Of a DNA stretch of 64,000 nucleotides, positions 47,286-61,861 are shown in pieces. The DNA is from Homalodisca vitripennis (lineage: Eukaryota > Arthropoda > Insecta > Hemiptera > Cicadellidae). The number at the start of each line of letters is the position of its first letter. The stretch's first letter is position 1. The stretch is taken from positions 103,470,001-103,534,000 of the forward strand of contig NC_060214.1 in assembly GCF_021130785.1 (NCBI RefSeq). The letters run 5' to 3'. The position numbers and the translations under genes were made by a program. The notes under the pieces are model-generated. The model was given only the letters and a program-made list of their open reading frames with translations. It had not been told where the DNA came from and made no database searches.

Positions 47286-48447
47286 TCCAAAAACTACATA
47301 ATATAATGTTTAATTTTTAAATAGTTTGTAATTTATAAGCACCAAAACTCGAAGAATCTCGTTAGAGATCAGTTGTAAATGACAGAGGGTCCTATCAACC
47401 CCAACGAGCAACGAGTAATATGACAAAAGGTTTTGATCTAGAATTTTAGATCGTCCATAAAAACTCCACACGGTATATAATATTTCAAGGCACGTAAGTG
47501 TGCAGTCGTAACGTAGATAGAGAGTGTGTATTCATATCGACCCAAATGAGAAACTAGGGAGTCTGACGGCTTGATTGTTTGATTAATCTTCCCACGCACC
47601 CCAATGTCCATTGAACAACCCCCCTTCCACTGACGCAGTCATTCAAGGTTCTGTATTAGTTCCTGTAATGAGCTCTTCCAAGACTCGTTCTTATTTTTTA
47701 GAAGAGTATAGAAATGATAAAACATATGAGATTAATCTAATGAGATTCTAAAAGTGCAGCTCTCGTTATGTCAAAGCGTAATTATTACGCAATATGTGTA
47801 GTGTATTAAATGGAGGTTTATTACAAGTACTTTGAACAAATGGAAAAGTGATTGGTTTCAAATTGTACTCAAATAAATAGGAAGTTTGATTTAATGATGG
47901 TAGTGTTAATTTTATCCCTACCCGTAGATGTTCAGATATGTCATCAGTTATATGACTTCGTGTGTTACAGTTCATGTTTAAAGGTTAATCTATTTTCGTA
48001 GTATTTTAGTTCGTGAATCAGGAATGACACCCCATTCTACAAATTTAGTTCACATTTTACCCGGTACCGAGTTAATTTTTCATTTGAAATCTTTGTGTGG
48101 GTGCTATGGGTCAATTAAATATGTTACGTTGGTAAATAATAATATGTTATTGGAAGCAAAGTAAGTAAATGCAAACTGCTTGGCTGCCCGGGGATGGCTT
48201 ATCAGGCCGTTCTCTGAGGCTCTATTTTATGATTCCTTTTATACAACTTGGAGTTCTGCACAATGCTCGGTTTAGAGCACAATGTTAGGAAGCAGGTCAG
48301 ACAGGACTGGGAGCAGCTGTTGCTCTCCTCTTCCTTATTGTTCGATGCCTTTTTGATCATAACTTGATGCAATCATCTCCCTTTTATCCTGCACTCAAGC
48401 TATCTCTCTCACACAATCTGCGAAAATCACTATGTCAAAAATAAAAA
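47286..48447. other. Non-coding stretch
   Basis: No supported gene. GC rises at about 48185-48440, next to the minus-strand LINE tail, and may be part of that insertion. Confidence 0.35.
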
Positions 48448-48600
48448 AATCAAATCAAATTTTATTTCAAAAAATTTACAAACAAGCATGGTACACTTAA
48501 TATGAATGAAATTAGTCCCACATGGGCCACAGAGGCTTGTGCGTGGTGACTAGTTTGTTACTAGATGCTGTGCACAGCGTTATGATAGTTATTATGTTAG
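48448..48600 (-). mobile_element. LINE 3' end fragment (minus strand)
   Basis: Read on the minus strand, a GC-moderate 3' UTR (about 48600 down to 48500) leads to AATAAAATTTGATTTGATTT. This is a polyadenylation-like signal merging into a short (TTTGA)n tail, the typical end of CR1/RTE-like insect LINEs. No coding sequence remains nearby. Confidence 0.5.
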
Positions 48601-50640
48601 TTAGTGTATTATGATAGTTATCATCATCAATAATAATAATAATAGTAAAGTATTTTATATAATTTTTTAAAACAATTATTATATATCAAATCTGAAATAA
48701 TATGTGTAATTTGTTCGCCACAGACAGCTTTAATTATGCCACAATACCCAATTGTCTAATTATTTTATATAAAAGATCATAAAAAATAAGGTATGTTATC
48801 TGCTATTGTGTAAATTATTAAATTGAACAAAATTAATTACTGACGATACTTAGGTTAAATGTGGGTTATTGGAGGTGTTTAAAACCATCGGAGAGACGAA
48901 ACGGTGCAAGACGGCCATCGCAACAATAGTGGAAAAAGTTTGTTACGTGTAATAAAGTAAGTTAGTCCAGTAAATAAACGTGATCATATACTTTAACTAG
49001 TACTATGCCATTTGTAATTTTTACGTCTAGTTTAAGCTGTCCTCAGTTGATATACGGTTTTTGCACCATCTAAGTATAAAAATGAGAAAAAATGACACAC
49101 TTAGATCCCACAATGTCTCTTGTTGCAATACCAAAACTGTAGTCCTTGATTATAGTAAAAATTATAGTCTTATATAAGAATAGGAGAGTATACCTAGCCA
49201 AAAACTAGTACAAAAATATTTATTACGTGTATCAAGACACATTGAGATCTAATGTGAGTTAGCTATGTTACTCTTATTGGGATAAAAACTCACCATCATG
49301 ACCTTGACCTGTGGCATGGCGATGGTAAACGCTAAAAGTCGTAAAACCTAATAACAACTATCAAATTTAATAGTTAGTCTAAGAAAATGTATCTCATTTA
49401 AAGTTGACGTGAAACATATACCATGTTAACAAATATAATTTACTTTCAATAAGGATTATATTTTCAGTACTGTTATGAATAACTTTCCTGCACATATTAC
49501 AACGATAATCAATATTTAGCGGTTAGTACTGCAATTATAGTGTTCATTACAGCTACACATAATGTAGTGCAATCAACTAATAGTTAATATTTATTGCATT
49601 CTGTATTGATATAATCTAATTTACTAAACCGTACAATTCATTTTATTTTGTTGTTTTTCCACTTTTGTCACGACTGCAATACAGAAAAAGTAGTTTTATG
49701 AAGACAGTAGATAAATGTTTTACAATTTAATTATAATTGAAATTTTGCGCTCACAAAAAAATGATGTAATTTAGGCTTGAAATAAAATAATTGTTTTACA
49801 AATAAAATTGATTTATTTTTTTATAAGGTTATTGTTCTTTTAATTGGCTCATTTTTATTTTAAAATTTATATTGTGGGCAGATTTCAAATTAATGCGGTC
49901 AGAGCTTATGGTAGGTCACCAAAACGTACTACCAGTCATACCATGTGTGGCGATCATTAATACTCCCACTTAAGAAGACGATGCTGTAACTTACTCACGA
50001 AGAACTTGTGGGGAGAGTTTCTCTGTAATGATCCGACTCTTACACGTGATCATTACAGGGCCCCCGCGGTGTCTGCAGCATCGATCCTGCAGGAAATTCA
50101 CACACAAGTTCGGGGTCTCATCCATCACGTCTATGCACTGGGCGATGTTACCGTCTTTTCCTCATCCTCACAAGCAGTGGACAAGCCCAGACACTATTTT
50201 GCGTGCTTTATTTGATATACAATTTTAGAGCCAGTTATAGTTTTACCACATCAATACAAAATACGGTATGACAGAGATGTAAAGTGGCAATATCCTGGCA
50301 GTTAAATTTATAGTTCTCCATTACTAAAAGCGGGTTTTCCACAATAGCTTATCAACGTTTTAAAATTTAATTTTTAACAATGGAAGCGCAATAAATATCC
50401 ATGCCATAGGACAGCAAAATGTAGACTAATATATCTTCCATTGTTACAGCATGCAGAGCTTAGAATTACATTCCAGAGGGTATTAAAGAACTGGAAAGCG
50501 GGCACAGTTCAATTCAGGTTTGAAAAGCTCTTCTTAAATCGAATGGCCGCGGCTGCGGAGACCGATGGATTGGACTTGGGTGTAATGATGGTTGGGGGTG
50601 TGGGTTTTAAAATGTATGTTACGTTCGTTATATAAGAAAA
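48601..50640. other. Non-coding stretch with a GC-rich island
   Basis: Mostly AT-rich. The segment 49990-50210 is GC-rich and open in two overlapping plus frames, with a possible acceptor (ATCATTACAG) near 50058. A second small GC-rich patch lies at 50545-50605. No protein family is recognised, so no gene is called. Confidence 0.35.
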
Positions 50641-50802
50641 GTTGAACACACTGTTGCTCCTAAACTTAATAATACCTTCTTTGCAAAAACGTTCAATTTC
50701 TTAGCGCCTCGAATTCACAATAAACTGCCTGATTACCTCAAATGCACAAAATATTTCCATCAACATTTTTTAGAATGGTTAAAATTGATTTTTAAAAGTT
50801 GA
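50641..50802 (+). pseudogene. C-terminal fragment of a LINE reverse transcriptase ORF
   Basis: A single frame reads TVAPKLNNTFFAKTFNF, then LAPRIHNKLPDYLK, then HQHFLEWLKLIFKS and a stop. The F-F plus A-R-I-x-N-x-L-P-x-x-L-K pattern followed by a short basic or hydrophobic tail is the normal C-terminus of insect CR1/Jockey-like ORF2. The fuller LINE in this window has the equivalent FFNNLPDELKK near 21311. Everything upstream is missing, as expected of 5' truncation during target-primed insertion. Confidence 0.65.
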
Positions 50803-51352
50803 GGATTTGGAAAAATATGTTGCCATTGAATCCTAGACTAAGATTTACTGTCTTTGGTTCAAGCAGAGTATTTCATATAACATTTAATTGTTCTTTTTAT
50901 TTTTTATGTGCACTTCACATTTTCAAGTTTATTTGTCTTATTAGACTAACATTACTAAATTATCATATAGTGGATAACACCTTTTGTTTAGCTAGGACTG
51001 TTAAAGTAATGCATTAATTATCAACTTTGTACAATTACGCTTCCATTTTGAGCATTGATATTTTTTTAAACTTAGTGTTCATATACCGGAACCCCAGATC
51101 AGGCTTAGCCTTTGAGGCCCTAAATTTTCTCATCTAACTATAAAAATATGTGAAATATAGGGATAGTCTTTTAGTTTTTTATATGTTGTATTCTTCAATT
51201 TTAAAGAAATGTTATGTTAATTGTTTATAAATAGACAATTTTATACATTTAGTCTAGTGATTGTTAAAGTAATGTAGAATATACGCTGTGTGATATATTA
51301 AGACTCTTATATTTGTATTGTGTTGGAGTAAGAAAATAAATTCTTTCTTTCT
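50641..51352 (+). mobile_element. 5'-truncated LINE with (TTTC)n-type tail
   Basis: It comprises the RT C-terminus, about 500 bp of AT-rich 3' UTR, then AAATAAATTCTTTCTTTCTG, a polyadenylation-like signal and a short tandem tail. A second AAATAAAG-type end lies at about 51530, so the 3' limit could be there instead. Confidence 0.6.
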
Positions 51353-54300
51353 GGTATTGTACAAAGTAGTATTTAGTTTTAGTGTTTATTTTAAATTATT
51401 GAAAATCAGTAGCTTGATTTAAGTTGATCAACTTTTTTGAACTAATGTTGTATTTAGTATTTGGTTTATTTTTTTAGGTTAAACGTAAGAAAGGGCCATG
51501 TGTCCCTAATTTTGAATTTGTAATCGTAAAAATAAAGAAATTAATAATTCATTAATTCAATAGTGCTTTACAAACACAGTTGTAAATATGATCGCCGGAT
51601 AGGTATTAAAAGTATAACAATCTTTAACTGAGCAGTGTCATGACACTTTGAATGAACAAAGAGCTATAAATCACGGATAAGTCTCCTTTCCTGTTTAAAT
51701 ATTTCTTTGGCGGAAGTCTAAAAGAAATCAAGAAAGTGTTTTTAAATGTCTTTAATACAAAATATTCTTTTCCCATTACAATTTTGCAGTCTCATTTATG
51801 GTTTCCAAGATGGAATTGGTGACCTATTTAAACAACATTACTCCATATTCTATATTCAATTCAACATGCAATATTCGATATTCAATAAAATATTATAAAA
51901 AATGCAGCTGACCAACTGCAAGTTCGTAATCTTTACAGCTGTAAGATATTTGACATGAATAATTTTTGCTAAGGCTATAAAATGTTTCTAAGTACTCATC
52001 GGCAGTATATAAAACACTGCATAACATTCTATGTAAAACATTAAGATAGAATTTATTGCACATATAATATTTGTAATTAAAGTATTTTATGTGCTTTATA
52101 TTTATTTATATTATCATAACATATTTATACTATTATCATAAAATAATTTAAAATATTATTAACTGCAAAGCAGTTATCCAGCAAAAATTAATGTCAAGTT
52201 ATAGGTAAAGTCATATTTAAACATCCAACCACACATTTCTAAAATCCAATACTTTTGACATTATTTTGCGACAATACCTAAAATTAATATTGCGCTATGA
52301 AAATAAATATATGAATATAAATTTTTCAGTAAAACCTTTATAACTCGTGGAATATGTTTCTTTCCTGCACAAAATCATTAGAATTGACTATGAAGCAATA
52401 GGTTAGTCTTTAAAAAATACCATTAGAGCAATTTGTAGGTTTGTAGAAAACAAATACGGTCCTAATTTTGTGATAAAACATTAAATTTATCTGTTCATGC
52501 AAAACCACGTTATTTTACTACCGATTTTATAGTGAACAAAATACATTATATTCAGTTTGTTTGACAAAAACCTTATGATGGAAGAAGTGTATATGGGTTT
52601 AAGGAAATCTTCAATATCTTAATTGATTTCTGTGTCTGTTAAAGTAATGGATTATTGTTTTACAAACTCAATTTTTTTAGTATGTTTTAAATTACATCCT
52701 GACGTTTTTATCATACAGAAATAAATAAAGACTATATTGGCTGTATCCGCTGTCGCCTGTAAACTTTTTAATGTTTAAGTTAGTTTCCTCCACTCTCCCT
52801 TAGGGTGTTTAGTGGCTAAGGGCGAAAATAAATCCAACCTGTTACGAGTACCCAAGTTGCAAGGGCTATTTCAAAGACTTTAGACACAGCTGCTCCCTCT
52901 CAATAAATCTTGGTCCTTACCAACACTTCCCCTCCCACCACTCACCGTCTATCTAGGGAGCGAAGACAAGGCGTTAAAAGCTTGATCAATTTGTCTCCGG
53001 GATATATTTACCACACCGTTTCCCACAATATGACTGTTTACAGGGGGTCTTTCTGGCCAAGCGTCATTTCCGGACGCAGAAGTCCTATTTTTATGGTTTT
53101 GCTACTCCTATGATGGATTTTTCTGGTTATGACCAAAGTTGTTAAAATGGCCTTTGTGAAGGCTTAAAAATTTGTGCCACTTTTCCATCTAAAATTTTAC
53201 TGTTTACAAGCAGTTGCCCGTGGCTTGAGTAATTCAGAATATTAGAAAAATTGATTCTGGCTCTTATGTCAAGTTTTGTGCGAGTAAGAGCATATCGAAT
53301 GAATTAAAATGACATGGCCGTTAAGTTTGCCTTTATGCCCCGATTAATAAAATGCAGTTGCCCTGATAATATATACTTTTAATCTTCTTTGCTACCGGTA
53401 AAAGGGTAGACCTGAAAAACGTTACTTCCGAATGTGCCTTATTCTACAATAGATCAGCATTGGTGCTAAATCTCCTCACTATACGTCGACGGTTCTCGAG
53501 ATAATTTGTGCTCCCATACACATTTACTCACTAAGGACTTTGGAATGATCAATTGATTAATCTATGTGCTAGTAATATTTTTGATTATATTAATTCCATA
53601 AAACAAGTTGCATGCCTACTTGGCGGACCAACCAACTCTTTATCTTACTTGTGTTCTCAGTATTGGTTATTTATTTAAATACATATTTTTTTAATTGCAG
53701 TTGAAAATTTACATGAATTGTATTGAAAAAAGTGAAGATAATTAAAGTTGGCTTCCATACTACCGTTGAAACATAAAATGTTCACATTAAATATAAATAT
53801 ATATCTCATTCTAATTCATTGGTTGGAATGACCACTCCAATCATCCTGTTGTTCGGAGATCTCCAAGTGATTTTCCAAGAACTCGCTAACGCTATAAAAC
53901 GCACGAAAAGCTAAAACAGCAGACAAGACTTGAATTTCAAGGCCACTTGTGAGCACTTTTAAAAGATATCGGAGGAAATGTATAAATCGGACGCTTGCCT
54001 GAGAAGTCAATTATGCGTAAAAACCAGTTCTGTGTGTTCAAATACTATAGTTGCCCCTGCTTCCATAATTTAGTAACAGGGCACTGTAAACATTTTGAGA
54101 ATTTTTAGAACTTATTTGCACGGCTCCCGGAACACCCACGTAAAATTATTATTTGCGAATATGTCCCATAGATAAAATTCGTTAGGTAAAAGGGGGTACA
54201 TCAGTCCATAATATGCCATCATCAATATTTGAGAAGGGCAGTACTTGAAAAGAGACCTCAAAACCAGAGGGCAATCTAAATGTTTTGTACGTATGGCCTA

Positions 54301-55521
54301 AATGTTCAAATGTAATTCCATGTCAACCATGGATCCTTGAATGAATATCTGTAAACCTGAAATAAGAGTAATGTATACTTTCCTTAATTTACAACCTCTG
54401 AACGCTGTATAGTTGTAATTTCTTGGTTTAGACAAAACATTATATAAATGTCTATATACCTAATCAGTATTGTATGTCTCTTCAGTGTGCAACGGACCCA
54501 CTGATCCCTTGATGAGTTCAGCTATAAAAGAATTTTATTTTGTGTTTTGTGACACATTGCTATGTGATTCCATTTGCAATAATCACGGAATCACTGCGCT
54601 CTTTTGTTTCTCAAATTTTATTCACAGCGCTAATTATCTTTTGAGGCATACTAGTGCTAGGTTCCTTCGTTTTTTCCTTCAGTTACTATAAATTACTGTC
54701 CTACGATGTCAACGAAAACTAATTTCGAATGTTCAAAATAAACTAAATGGTTTGGCACTGAATGGCACTGCTGCCATCTATTCGTATAGCAAAAGTTAGA
54801 TAGTACTTGTAATAACTACTTGTCAGCATATTTTGTTGTTTTTTGGTACAAAAACTTTGTAATAAGTATAGCATAATAAGTATAAAAATAAAAATAACTG
54901 GAATAAAAACTATTTCCATGTATTAGTCTTATACCTGTGAAATATATATTGCAAATTTCATCTAAATCTATCTACTAGAGTTTGTGTGATTACGTTTCAA
55001 ACGACCAGACATTAAAAAGAGCAAATATCCAAATATTCGGACTTAATTGTTCACAAACATGCACGTTTTCAATATCAATACGATCTTCATATTCTTTCAC
55101 ATTTATAATGTTAATAGGATGCACTTTCTGTTGTCAAAATAATCGAATATACATACAGGGAACTCTCGTCCTTCTGATACTACATCTTTTAAAAAGAATT
55201 AATTTTTTTTATTTCATCTGCTTTGAAACCTTATAAATATTTGAAAATGATTTATTTGAAACGAAAGTAGTTTATTTTCAAACTTAGACAAAGGGGTGTA
55301 AGTCAGCATATCACTTATTAAAATATGGCAAGCTAAGAGAACTATTTATAACTATACGAAATATTTATTAGTCATTCATTGAAATATACTTGAAATACTG
55401 TATAATCTTTTGAAAAACTCAAATATCCAATGCAGAATAAATGAATAAGGATATTGCAGTGTAATTTACGCATATCCATACCTTTAAAATACCAGTTTTA
55501 AATTTAAAAACTGTCACTATT
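51353..55521. other. Non-coding stretch
   Basis: AT-rich. The GC-richer patch 52780-53110 includes the 25-bp match to 23965-23989. The 64-codon minus frame at 53816-54010 has protein-like composition but no recognised domain. The text near 54940-55010 (AAATTTCATCTAAATC and GTGATTACGTTTCAAAC) is typical of dispersed insect repeats. Confidence 0.4.
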
Positions 55522-56103
55522 TCAAAAATCTTTTCAAATTCTTAAACTAACTTCCTTTTTCTGAATTTCAAAACACTTTGTGTATTATTGGCTTTTATTG
55601 TATAGGATACCAGTGAAATCATTTATATTCTACAATGATCGAAAATCAAATTTTAAGTCATCTGTATTACGACATCGCGTAATATTTTTCTAGTTTTCTT
55701 AATTCCTCCAACTAATTTTATTAATCCTACATTTTAATTTCTTTCAGACTCCTGTATTACTCCGAAGGCAAAGGTAAACTTCATGTTATGATAGTCCAAA
55801 ATGCGAGTAAATGCATATTATTACACAATTGCCTACATTTAAAATTGCCCATGATTTTTCGGTAAGTGCTTCTTAACTACTTGTGCATGTCCTTTTATAG
55901 GGCTTATTTTCGATCAAACCACATTAAAATTTAGTTTACTGACTAAATTTCCTAAAAATTAAAGATTACAGTGCGTGGACGTGAGCATGCGACATATATA
56001 ATACATCTATGGTGTAATTAGATGGTGAGAGGAAAATGGATTCGCCAGATAATATCAAATAAGATAAATTTTCTGGACTTGCTTTTCTAAAATTGTTTGT
56101 GAA
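55522..56103 (+). repeat. Left arm of a large inverted duplication
   Basis: These 582 bp match the reverse complement of 58578-59153 at roughly 94-95% by eye, with few small indels (one 8-bp). The inner limit is sharp (GTTTGTGAA). The outer limit is at about AAAAATCTT. No target duplication or coding sequence is seen. Confidence 0.93.
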
Positions 56104-56106
56104 AAG

Positions 56107-56222
56107 CTACCAAAAAAATAATATTTTAAAAATGAATAACCGTATATTCAGATCTAATTAAAGTCTTTTATTTGTTTTTGAATATACGGTTATTAATTTT
56201 TAAAATATTATTTTTTTGGTAG
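56107..56222. mobile_element. 116-bp hairpin MITE
   Basis: Arms 56107-56150 and 56179-56222 are 44-bp inverted repeats with one mismatch. The ends are CTACCAAAAAAATAAT, and the 28-bp loop is AT-rich. The whole element would fold into one hairpin. It begins three bases inside the inner end of the left duplication arm. No target duplication is evident. Confidence 0.85.
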
Positions 56223-57277
<1,055 letters not shown>

Positions 57278-57306
57278 CATGCGCGCGCGCGGACGCACAC
57301 ACGCAT

Positions 57307-57308
<2 letters not shown>

Positions 57309-57366
<58 letters not shown>
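57309..57366. repeat. (AT)n microsatellite
   Basis: About 28 TA dinucleotides adjoin the AC run through the GC-rich linker, making one compound microsatellite. Confidence 0.95.
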
Positions 57367-57369
<3 letters not shown>

Positions 57370-58184
57370 ACGGATCAAAATCAAACGTAAAGTGTAGCCA
57401 TTAGCTAAACTCTATAGGTTCTAATTTAATGATACGAAATTTATTACTCTACATTTCTTCATTCCAAAGTCACAGAACCTCCGAGAAGTAGGTTTCTGTC
57501 AGTAAAAGAAAACAAGTAAATGTTATTGTTATATGCTAATATTTAGTGTCAGGAACATCTTTCTTTAATGGCTAAAAATTCCTTATTTTACTAGTTATTC
57601 TAATTTAAAAACGAATCACAGTATTTTGTTATAGTAAGAGCACCTTTTTGTGTAATTTAAAATTAGTCTTATGAAATTACAACTCACTTTATATCCAAAA
57701 TTGAGTTGTTTTAATTCGTTTTATATTGTTTGTATTGTATTACTTTTTATCAGTTATTCCATTTTATTCTTTTTGTTTGTCTCATTAATTCGGAAGATCC
57801 AAATAGATATTGCTTTTCTTTTATGACTTCTTTCTTAGTTATAAGAAGTCCTCTTGGATAAAAGTGTGTTGTAAAAGTACATAGAATAATATTCTATGTA
57901 AAGAATACACCTTTAGCAAAATTTAAACTCATCTTCACCAGCGTGAAATAAAAATATCATACCGGTAATGATTGGGCTGTAATATTTTAAACGCAATTTA
58001 CTTCAATTAGTTTTCTACATGGCACTATTTTATTTTATTTGTTATGAGAAAGCCTAAAAGAGATATTATGTTTATTTCGTACGAAAAACAGGACATTATA
58101 TTATATTATTCTAATGTTATATCCATGTTTCAAATCCCGGAACTCCAGTAATTAAACCCATTTAATCAGCCCCACTACTAGCAG
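57367..58184. other. Spacer of the inverted duplication, right part
   Basis: AT-rich and non-coding up to the TATA module. Confidence 0.45.
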
Positions 58185-58222
58185 CACGTATAAAAGTTTG
58201 AGTGTCCGGCGGTAATGGGGCA
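58185..58222 (+). promoter_or_regulatory. TATA-box module, copy B
   Basis: CACGTATAAAAGTTTGAGTG then TCCGG and CGGTAATGGGGCAGCC, within a GC-rich block (58130-58280). It matches the 32.4-kb copy in sequence, order and orientation. The TATAAAA spacing to the GC-rich downstream segment would suit a pol II start about 30 bp on. No transcript is identified. Confidence 0.4.
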
Positions 58223-58577
58223 GCCGCGTGGGGAAAGTTTCAAGAGAGCAGATGGAGAGTGGAAAAGTTGAGTTTTCCGCAGGCGAATCAACGTTTCATA
58301 TGGAAACTGCTGCAATGCCTCTCGTATCCTCTCACGCAATTTCATCATGTATTTGCGTACTTGCTAAAGGGAAAGTAATCGTTGTCAATTTTCATTAGTT
58401 TACTGCAGTAACATTATTCTTTTATTTTGCAATAGTGACTTCATAAATAAAATGCATAAGACACTTTACTGAAAGTAATTTTGTAATTCTGTCAAAAAGG
58501 TTTTTCAAACCTTAAATTGCAGAAAGAGTAGGTCTTCTTGAAACTTCATTTAATCTTTTACTTTTTCAGAATATGTA

Positions 58578-59153
58578 TTCACAAACAATTTTAGAAAAGC
58601 AAGTCCAGAAAATTTGATATTATCAGGCGAATCCATTTTCCTCTCACCATCTAATTACATTAACATAGATGTATTATATATGTTGCATGCTCACGTCCAC
58701 GCACTGTAATCTTTAATTTTTAGGAAATTTAGTCAGGTAAACTACATTTTAATGTGGTTTGATAGAAAATAAGCCCCATAAAAGGACATGCACAAGTAGT
58801 TAAGAAGCACTTACCGAAAAATCATGGGCAATTTTAAATGTAGGAAAATGTGTAATAATATGCGTTACTCGCATTTTGGACTATCCTATCATGAAATTTA
58901 CCTTTGCCTTCGCAGTAATACAGGAGTCTGAAAGAAATTAAAATTTAGGATTACTAAAATTAGTTAGAGGAATTAAGAAAACTAGAAAAATATTACACGA
59001 TGTCGTAATACAGATGACGTAAAATTTTATTTTCGATCATTGTAGAATATAAATGATTTCACTGGTATCCTATACAATAAAAGCCAATAATACACAAAGT
59101 GTTTTGAAATTCAGAAAAAGGAAGTTAGTTTAAGAATTTGAGAAGATTTTTGG
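58578..59153 (-). repeat. Right arm of a large inverted duplication
   Basis: These 576 bp are the reverse complement of 55522-56103. The two arms plus spacer span 3.6 kb. If transcribed through, the arms would pair into a long imperfect duplex. Confidence 0.93.
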
Positions 59154-59837
59154 TAATGATATATAGTTTATCTCAACTATTTATTAAGAAATAAGTGAAC
59201 CCCTCACATATGTTTATATATTTACAAATTTTAGTTACTTTGAGTAAGAAAGCACCCTGTCAATTGTGGTTTAATAATCATTCTTTAACACCAGATACAT
59301 TTCCTTTAGACTTGTATTACGGAATAATTTAGTAAACAACAGATCATACAAATTATTCTGAACTTTGTATTCATGGTTGATTAAGAGAGTAATCATTGTA
59401 ACGGCTAAGCAGTGTTATATAATAAGTAGTGTAGCAAAAAAAAAACTCTTTAGTGTGAATTTACTCTGTCTTGTGGAAATTGGACTACAAGATCGTATAT
59501 TGCTATATTAAATCATTATTTTTCGTATTACTTTATATATGATAAATTATGGTACATTCCACTGTAAAGCATTTCTGAACTGTTTATTATTTAAAAAAGA
59601 ATTAAATAACTCTTGAAAAACAAAATTACTTCATGATATGTCCAAACTAAAAACAATATACGAACATGCCAAACCACACGTAGCGGAACAGGCTTTAGGT
59701 GAGGTTGGAAGGAAATTTTAAGTATGTAGATTATTTTATTCTCGAGATGTCCTGCTGACAGATGAAGAATCAGACTAAATATAACGTTTACAGGTCTCAT
59801 AAGATATAAAAGAGATTTTCTTATCCCACCGAGTGAT
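59154..59837. other. AT-rich non-coding stretch
   Basis: No supported gene. A 112-codon minus frame at 59591-59929 overlaps the dispersed repeat that follows and shows no domain. Confidence 0.4.
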
Positions 59838-60265
59838 AAGCTTCGATAACACTCAGCCAGATTCCGTGGATAGACATACACTACAATTGAACTCATTATT
59901 TCTGTGGAAAGATTTAATGTACATAGCATAATGTTTTCCTGAGATATCCAGCAGAAAATATAAATAGGCAGATAGATCGACTGCTAGGCAAAAGATGAAT
60001 TATGCTAGAATCGTTATCGATAGCTAAGCAAAATATTCAACGTTTCAACTGTATGGCTCAAGAGATTCTCAAGTTAACAACCCAAAGTTATAAACTTTAC
60101 TAACGATCGACCAAATCCAATAGAGTATCGTACATCATCATTCAAGTAAATCTTGGTTACATAGGATTAAAGCTTCATGCAAAATTTTATTCTGTATCTA
60201 AATTTGTTCGTCATATCTGTGGAAAGATAGACAGACAGACAGGCAGAAATGAAAAAAATTCAAGC
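59838..60265. repeat. Relative of the GCTCAGCC dispersed repeat, with (GACA)n tail
   Basis: CTTCGATAACACTCAGCC at 59841 and a looser ACTAACGATCGACCAAATCC at 60100 mark two units. Each leads to an ATTTCTGTGGAAAGAT- or TATCTGTGGAAAGATA-type segment. The second ends in GACAGACAGACAGGCAG at 60229-60245, the usual terminus of such repeats. It is the longest member of the family in this window. Confidence 0.55.
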
Positions 60266-60344
60266 GCCTTTAGTAATAGACTTCATTATTGCTCTGCTAG
60301 TAGTGTTTATTAAATATTTCAAATTTTGGTAGTCATAATTGCCT

Positions 60345-60530
60345 GTGATAGTTCATATGTGAATGAAATGAAAAATGTCTTTATTGAATAAAACGTAAAA
60401 CATACACTTAAGTCCTCTCTTACAACTAACCACCATATGTGTGTAGGTTTAAACGGTTTTAATTGGATAAATAGAAAGAAAATATTGCAAACCTTTATTT
60501 TTGGCAATTTTTACGAATTGTGTGCTGAAA
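60345..60530 (-). mobile_element. LINE 3' end fragment (minus strand)
   Basis: The minus strand reads a GC-moderate region with CATATGGTGGTTAG, then TTCAATAAAGACATTTTTCA and TTTCATTC, that is, a polyadenylation-like signal running into a short (CATTT)n tail. No coding portion is left. Confidence 0.4.
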
Positions 60531-60539
60531 ACTAATGTT

Positions 60540-61861
60540 TTAAATATATCATATATCGACTCTACCTATTTGAGAGCTTTATGTATGAGTCAATATGTTT
60601 AAAAGAAGTATGAACTTACATCTAAATATTTGGAAATTTGAGTGAGGTTAATTTTTCCTAGCTAATTACTTTTGTTCGTTTAAAAAAAAACAACGTTAAA
60701 GCGGAGGCGATTGAGACCCCATGTTAAGCGAGTGAGCTCCTGTTCTATTTGTAGTAAATCTGCAACTCGATTCCCTTGCCTCCCATCTCCGACCCACCAA
60801 GGCCCTAGGTCTTAATAACTTACAGCCAAGGGTAATCCAGTCGCTTATCCTTCCTTCACTGTATATTGCTCTAGAAAATACTCCATGTTCATTAAACAAA
60901 CATTAGTTAATAAATCAAGCTGTCTAATTTTACACAGTTTATGGTGTCTAAATTTACATATTACAGGATATTGTAATTGTCTATATTATTTTTTGAAAAC
61001 TTATTTTGAAATACTATTGTTGAATAAAATTGCTACTAAATTTGAGTTCGAATACTGTGTTGCTTAATATTACTATATAAAAGTTGATTATTTTTAAAAG
61101 TCGTCTTATTTATATTTTTCGACATTTAAATTGATATATTAGTTTTTTAGACGAATAAATTAAATCGGGGTTTAAGTGACAATTGAACTATTTTCGAATA
61201 TAATAATTATATAATTATCTATAACTACTCACCCCTAATTCCAATTTTAAAACATTTGTGGATCTGCGATTAAATATATGCCAAATTTTGATGTAATAGG
61301 AAGCACGTTTTGCTCACTCTTAAAAAAGTGTTCCATAATAATGTGCTATGAAATATTTGCTATATTTTGTATTAAAACATTATAATTAATTGCTATAGAG
61401 AATTTAAAAAGTTTCTCTTATTACAGTTCTAGAAGTAGAGTTTTTCTTAAATACTAATGTGTTATAGGTAGTAAAAATGGCATAATAAAGGTTATGTGCT
61501 CTCATGTTAAATACTCTAAAAGATGAAAACTCTTTTGTACAAACTATTGATTACGAATGTATTCATTGTTTCAATAATGCCTTTTCCTTTTGCGGGTTTT
61601 TGGAAAATTGCACACGTCCTTTTCTAAAATTTATGATTAGTATTATGAAAAATATTAGTATTTTTTGCTGAATGAAATAAAACGGTCTTAGGCATGCATG
61701 TTATTTAAATTTTTGGCATGCATCTCATTTTTGGTGGAGAAATGAGACGGGAAGAAGAAAGAATATTATGTACCAGAATTTAAATGTAATCGATTATGTC
61801 AATCCAAGCTTCTTTATAACCTATATATTACTCTGAATACTGGTAAGACTTTTCGCAGTTA
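60540..61861. other. Non-coding stretch
   Basis: AT-rich except for 60690-60860, a GC-richer patch that is open for 67 codons on the minus strand without a recognised domain. Confidence 0.4.

Noticed and set aside
50006..50228. Two overlapping open frames in a GC-rich island
   Set aside because: Openness follows from GC content; no domain recognised. Kept only as a possible exon in the region entry.
53816..54010. 64-codon minus-strand frame
   Set aside because: No family recognised and no supporting signals.
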